NCBI GenBank assembly: GCA_913058495.1
Contig: CAJXQC010000001.1
Span: 186,779 to 250,778, forward strand
Direction of reading: 5' to 3'
Source of the DNA: an uncultured Balneola sp.
Lineage (GTDB): Bacteria > Bacteroidota > Rhodothermia > Balneolales > Balneolaceae
Length of the DNA: 64,000 nt
The translations under genes were made by a program, and so were the position numbers. Position 1 is the stretch's first letter. Every line of letters begins with the position of its first letter. This document shows, one piece after another, positions 60,689-64,000 of this stretch. The notes beneath the pieces are model-generated. The model was not told the DNA's origin and did no database searches. It was given only the letters and a program-made list of their open reading frames with translations.

Positions 60689-62617
60689 ATGCAGAATAAA
60701 TGGACTATATATAGTTTCCTGGGAATCATGATAGTGGCACTCATTACGTTGGCAGTGCTGCAATATCATTGGTTGGGAAGTGTAAGCGATGCAGAAAAGA
60801 AGCGTCTGGAAGAAAATCTTGAAGCCTCTACAGAAAATTTTGTATCTGATTTAAACAGAGGATTTAGTTCTTTAAATCAGACTTTTAAAATCCAGATTAG
60901 CACCGGCGAATCTGATGTCGAACAATTACTCGAACAATCTTTCCTGAATTGGCTTTCAACTGCTGAATATCCACAGTTAGTAGATTCTGTGTTCTTTGTG
61001 GAGGATGTTTATGGGAGTAACCCCATTGTAAATATTTTCAATACTGACCCGGCAAGACTTCTTGAATTTCGGGAAACAAAGCATATTACAAATTGGATTG
61101 ATGAACAAAAAAAATCAAAAAAGCACGCATCCAACAGCTTTGATCTAATAAGATCGCCTGAATTTGGAGATCCTACATTAATTGCTGTTCCTGTACAATT
61201 ACTTGATCTGATAACAGTAGAAAATGAAAATTCAGGTAAAAATATGCAGGTTAGTCTTAATATTGATCAGGGTGATGATGTAGTGCTTCTGCAGTTGGAT
61301 GATGAAGTAATAAAAAATGAAATAATCCCTGATATAGCTAAAACCTATTTTTCAGAATCCTACGAAGATCAATATCACATAAGCATAGTAAAAGAAGATA
61401 ACGACTCGGATATTTCAAAGACGGTTTATTTAACAACATATGAAGGAGCCGACATTCCGGACCCTGACTACAAAAAAAACCTCAGAAAAATTGATTTCTC
61501 CAGTGTATTTATCATTCAAACTGATGCTGATGGAGCAAATGTAAACCCCTTTTTAAACGGGATAGATTCATTGTCCGGAAAATTGAAAAGTATCGAAATC
61601 AGTGATAAATCATCATCTGTTAGAAGTATAGCTTTAAGTAATGAAACAAGACGTTTGAGTTATAAATCTGCTCAGAAAGATTCCATTTTTACTGCTAAAA
61701 GGGATACTACTATTAATACTTCGTTCTCTGCAGATTTTACAACAGCTGGTTGGCAATTTTGGCTCAGCTTTAAAGAAGGTTCTCTGGATACTTTTGTCAA
61801 TAAAGCTAAGAACCGTAACCTTGCGATAAGTTTTGGAATACTTTTGATACTTGGGTTTTGTGTAGGAATGATTGTTTTGTACTCAAAGCGTTCACAAGAT
61901 CTCGCGGAAAAACAAATGCTGTTTGTTGCCGGAGTTTCTCACGAGCTAAGAACTCCCTTAACAGTTATTCGGTCTGCTGCAGAAAACCTGAATGAAGGAG
62001 TTATTCAATCAGAAGAACGTAAAAAGGAATATGCCAGGCTGATGTTGAAAGAAGGTCGCCGACTCAGCGATATGGTAGATCAAATAATGGAATTTTCAGG
62101 AATTCAATCAGGTAAGAAAGTATATCAGTTTTCGGATTTTGAAATCAAAAGCTTTGTTGAGGAAATTAACGCCGAATGCAGAACACTTTTGGAAGAACAA
62201 GAGATGACACTCGAATATTCTGTTCATACTTCAAAGGATTATATTTTTGCCGACAGAGATGCCTTATTTCTAGCTATTGGAAACTTAATTCAAAACGCTA
62301 TAAAATTTAGCAATGGATCAAAGTTGGTTAGTTTAAAAGTAGAGGAGTTAGAATATAGATCAGACAATGCTGTTCGATTTCAGGTAATTGATAATGGAAT
62401 TGGGATTCCGGAAGAGGAGCAGAAACAAGTTTTTGAGCCGTTTTTCAGAGGAACACGATCTGTGAAAGATCAGGTAAAGGGCAATGGGATTGGTTTAAGT
62501 TTAGTACAGAAAGTTGCATTGGCTCATAACGGAGAAGTTACTCTTAGAAGCAAATCCGGAAAAGGTTCTGTGTTTTCATTGATAATTCCTCTAAATAAAA
62601 ATAAGCATGATGGCTAG
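60689..62617 (+). CDS. Sensor histidine kinase
   Basis: 642 residues. Membrane segment 1 at about 7-28, an extracytoplasmic sensor domain of about 340 residues, and membrane segment 2 at about 374-398 (AISFGILLILGFCVGMIVLY). Then the HisKA domain with phospho-acceptor His418 in VSHELRTPLTV and the HATPase domain with LIQNAIKFSN (N-box), IDNGIGIPEEEQ (G1), and KGNGIGLSLVQKVA (G2). The sensor domain matches no named fold that I know. It overlaps the regulator gene by 11 bases. Confidence 0.92.
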   Translation: MQNKWTIYSFLGIMIVALITLAVLQYHWLGSVSDAEKKRLEENLEASTENFVSDLNRGFSSLNQTFKIQISTGESDVEQLLEQSFLNWLSTAEYPQLVDSVFFVEDVYGSNPIVNIFNTDPARLLEFRETKHITNWIDEQKKSKKHASNSFDLIRSPEFGDPTLIAVPVQLLDLITVENENSGKNMQVSLNIDQGDDVVLLQLDDEVIKNEIIPDIAKTYFSESYEDQYHISIVKEDNDSDISKTVYLTTYEGADIPDPDYKKNLRKIDFSSVFIIQTDADGANVNPFLNGIDSLSGKLKSIEISDKSSSVRSIALSNETRRLSYKSAQKDSIFTAKRDTTINTSFSADFTTAGWQFWLSFKEGSLDTFVNKAKNRNLAISFGILLILGFCVGMIVLYSKRSQDLAEKQMLFVAGVSHELRTPLTVIRSAAENLNEGVIQSEERKKEYARLMLKEGRRLSDMVDQIMEFSGIQSGKKVYQFSDFEIKSFVEEINAECRTLLEEQEMTLEYSVHTSKDYIFADRDALFLAIGNLIQNAIKFSNGSKLVSLKVEELEYRSDNAVRFQVIDNGIGIPEEEQKQVFEPFFRGTRSVKDQVKGNGIGLSLVQKVALAHNGEVTLRSKSGKGSVFSLIIPLNKNKHDG

Positions 62618-63296
62618 AATACTTTTAATTGAGGACGAACCAGGTCTTGTGATGACGTTACAAGACAGGCTAGTGGATGAGAATTATGAAGTAGAATCTG
62701 CAAATGATGGAGAGGAAGGATTTCAGAAAGCGAAATCTGATGATTTTGATGTAATTGTTCTTGATCTGATGTTACCCAAAAAATCAGGGCTGGATGTTTG
62801 TCGTGATCTAAGACAAGCCGGAGTGGAAACACCGATTATAATGCTGACTGCAAAAGGGCAGGTGGTAGACAAAGTTCTTGGGCTAAAACTGGGAGCGAAT
62901 GACTATATGCAAAAGCCATTTGAGATGATGGAGCTTCTGGCAAGAATTGAAGTTCAGTTACGAAAGAAAACTTCCGAAAAGAAATCCTCCGCGAGTGGAA
63001 TTGTTGCTTTTGGCGATACAGAGATCAACTTCCAAAGTATTGAGGTAAAGAAAGAAGGAGAAACGATTAGTCTTTCATCTAAAGAATTTCAATTGTTGAA
63101 ATTTATGGTTGAAAACGAAGGAGTGATTCTTTCAAGAGATCAATTACTAAATGAGGTTTGGGGATATGACGCAGTCCCATCAACAAGAACCGTTGACGTG
63201 CATATTGCCTGGCTTAGACAAAAACTTGAAGCAGATAGCGGTTACCCAAAGTATATTCTTACCGTTCATGGTTTTGGATACAAGTTTGTTGGATAG
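62607..63296 (+). CDS. OmpR/PhoB-type response regulator
   Basis: 229 residues. Receiver domain with phospho-acceptor Asp53 in VLDLMLPKKSG, Thr in IIMLTAKG and Lys in YMQKPFEMMEL. Winged-helix C-terminus: SLSSKEFQLLKFMVENEGVI, then VWGYDAVPSTRTVDVHIAWLR, then YILTVHGFGYKFV. Two ATGs at 62607 and 62610 are both possible; both are inside the end of the kinase gene. It is the obvious partner of the kinase. Confidence 0.94.
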   Translation: MMARILLIEDEPGLVMTLQDRLVDENYEVESANDGEEGFQKAKSDDFDVIVLDLMLPKKSGLDVCRDLRQAGVETPIIMLTAKGQVVDKVLGLKLGANDYMQKPFEMMELLARIEVQLRKKTSEKKSSASGIVAFGDTEINFQSIEVKKEGETISLSSKEFQLLKFMVENEGVILSRDQLLNEVWGYDAVPSTRTVDVHIAWLRQKLEADSGYPKYILTVHGFGYKFVG

Positions 63297-63326
63297 AAAT
63301 ATCCTCAACTTAAATACTGAAAGTAC

Positions 63327-64000
63327 TTAATCTTTAGCAGGATAAAGTTTGGTAAAAATATATCCGGCTATCATTGATAAAAGAAAAGAAGGGGCCAGTA
63401 CATCCAGCTTTTCGAAATAAATACCAATGCCGTCAATTTCCTGAACCACAAATTTGAAAAAAGGAACACATGCAAAACCTGTGATCATTGAGGCGATAGC
63501 TCCTTTTTCAGAATAAGCTTTCCAGAAAAGAGAAAGGATAATTACAGGGCAAAAAGTAGCTGCAATTCCCGACCACCCAAAAATCACAAACCAAAAAATT
63601 GTTCGGTCAGGCGATAGTACAGCTACTGAAAAAGAGAGTCCTAATGCAATTAGAGCCATAACTAAAGTCACGATTTTTGATAATCTGGATAATTTGTCGT
63701 CAGCTAATTCGAGGTTAAAAATCTTTTGATAGAAATCTCTTGTTATAGCACTGGAAGCGACAACCAGAAGCGAATCTATGGTAGACATAATTGCAGATAG
63801 TACTATCGCTATGTAAACACCAACTAAGGTGAGAGGTAATAAATGTTCTACCAAAACAATGAGTACATCTTCAGCTCCGGTTCCTAAAATAGCTTCCGGA
63901 TCTTGTCCTGCTTCAGTGAATAAATATCTTCCCAAAAGTCCAATGGTTACCGCAGCAGCATCGGTCAGCAGTGTAAAACCAATGGCTACCCATCGGCCTT
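63327..64000 (-). CDS. Sodium:solute symporter (SSS family), 5' end cut by window edge
   Basis: The C-terminal 223 residues of a SSS/PutP-type transporter. The frame continues to the window edge (upstream codons GRWVAIGFTLLTDAAAVTIG), so no start lies in the window. Motif IVLSAIMSTIDSLLVVASSAITRDFYQKIF holds the Na2-site SAIMSTIDSLL typical of SSS proteins. Then come membrane segments LVMALIALGLSFSVAVLS and FWFVIFGWSGIAATFCPVIILSLFW (split in two helices). It resembles PutP (Na+/proline); the substrate is not certain. It converges on the regulator gene. Confidence 0.88.
   Translation of the reverse strand, partial: GRWVAIGFTLLTDAAAVTIGLLGRYLFTEAGQDPEAILGTGAEDVLIVLVEHLLPLTLVGVYIAIVLSAIMSTIDSLLVVASSAITRDFYQKIFNLELADDKLSRLSKIVTLVMALIALGLSFSVAVLSPDRTIFWFVIFGWSGIAATFCPVIILSLFWKAYSEKGAIASMITGFACVPFFKFVVQEIDGIGIYFEKLDVLAPSFLLSMIAGYIFTKLYPAKD

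Noticed and set aside
1-64000. CRISPR arrays, rRNA or tRNA genes, prophage or transposase genes
   Set aside because: Looked for repeat-spacer periodicity, conserved rRNA stretches, cloverleaf-like segments with GTTCGA-type loops, and phage or IS genes; none seen. A short tRNA could still be missed by eye.

Overview
The window is gene-dense chromosomal DNA, about 40% GC, of a Gram-negative bacterium in the wider Bacteroidota/Rhodothermota/Balneolota group. This placement is inferred from a PorV/PorQ-type outer-membrane protein, a TPR / DUF4292 lipoprotein / EnvC-like gene order, BNR-repeat and M28 secreted proteins, many TTG and GTG starts, and many intergenic palindromes of types common in that group. 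A marine Balneola-like organism fits best, but no rRNA is present to settle it. I saw no rRNA, tRNA, CRISPR array, prophage or transposase.

Layout: 1-2755 (minus) holds lptB (cut by the edge), purQ, a clpS-like gene, purS and miaA. 3095-9921 holds a PorV-like protein, dnaN, a SAM hydrolase, a methyltransferase, argS, an S23-type four-helix-bundle gene framed by perfect inverted repeats, and radC. 10026-11604 is an XRE regulator with two DUF2975 membrane proteins. 11955-18528 holds amn and a divergent Nudix gene with overlapping start codons, osmC-like, a PrxQ-like peroxiredoxin, topA and two unknowns. 19015-25191 (minus) holds malic enzyme, an M1 peptidase, recR, ebfC and dnaX. 25385-31048 (plus) is an envelope cluster. 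31119-39687 holds a Ppx/GppA-HD protein and a tetR-tolC-MFP-RND efflux operon. 40562-53622 holds a BNR protein, an NhaC antiporter, a membrane cyclase, two ABC-F ATPases, a CBS protein, a DUF559 nuclease-fold gene among palindromes, and unknown lipoproteins. 54441-63296 is a coherent envelope locus: ABC ATPase, two paralogous permeases, a NEW3-like protein and a PDZ protein, divergent from a sensor kinase and response regulator. The right edge cuts an SSS-family symporter.

The strongest non-routine signals are these. (1) The S23-family gene sits between perfect 18-bp inverted repeats, like a 23S rRNA intervening sequence outside rRNA, and a gene-less copy of the same palindrome lies at 31.1 kb. 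(2) dnaX carries an A9 run with stop codons just downstream in both other frames, the layout that makes gamma by slippage in Thermus. (3) A DUF559 gene is flanked by CTTCGAAG-centred palindromes, with the 3' relic of a second DUF559 copy joined to the same palindrome. (4) Phased GTTAA repeats lie in the divergent kinase/PDZ promoter. (5) clpS lies between purS and purQ.

All family assignments come from reading motifs; no database search was run.
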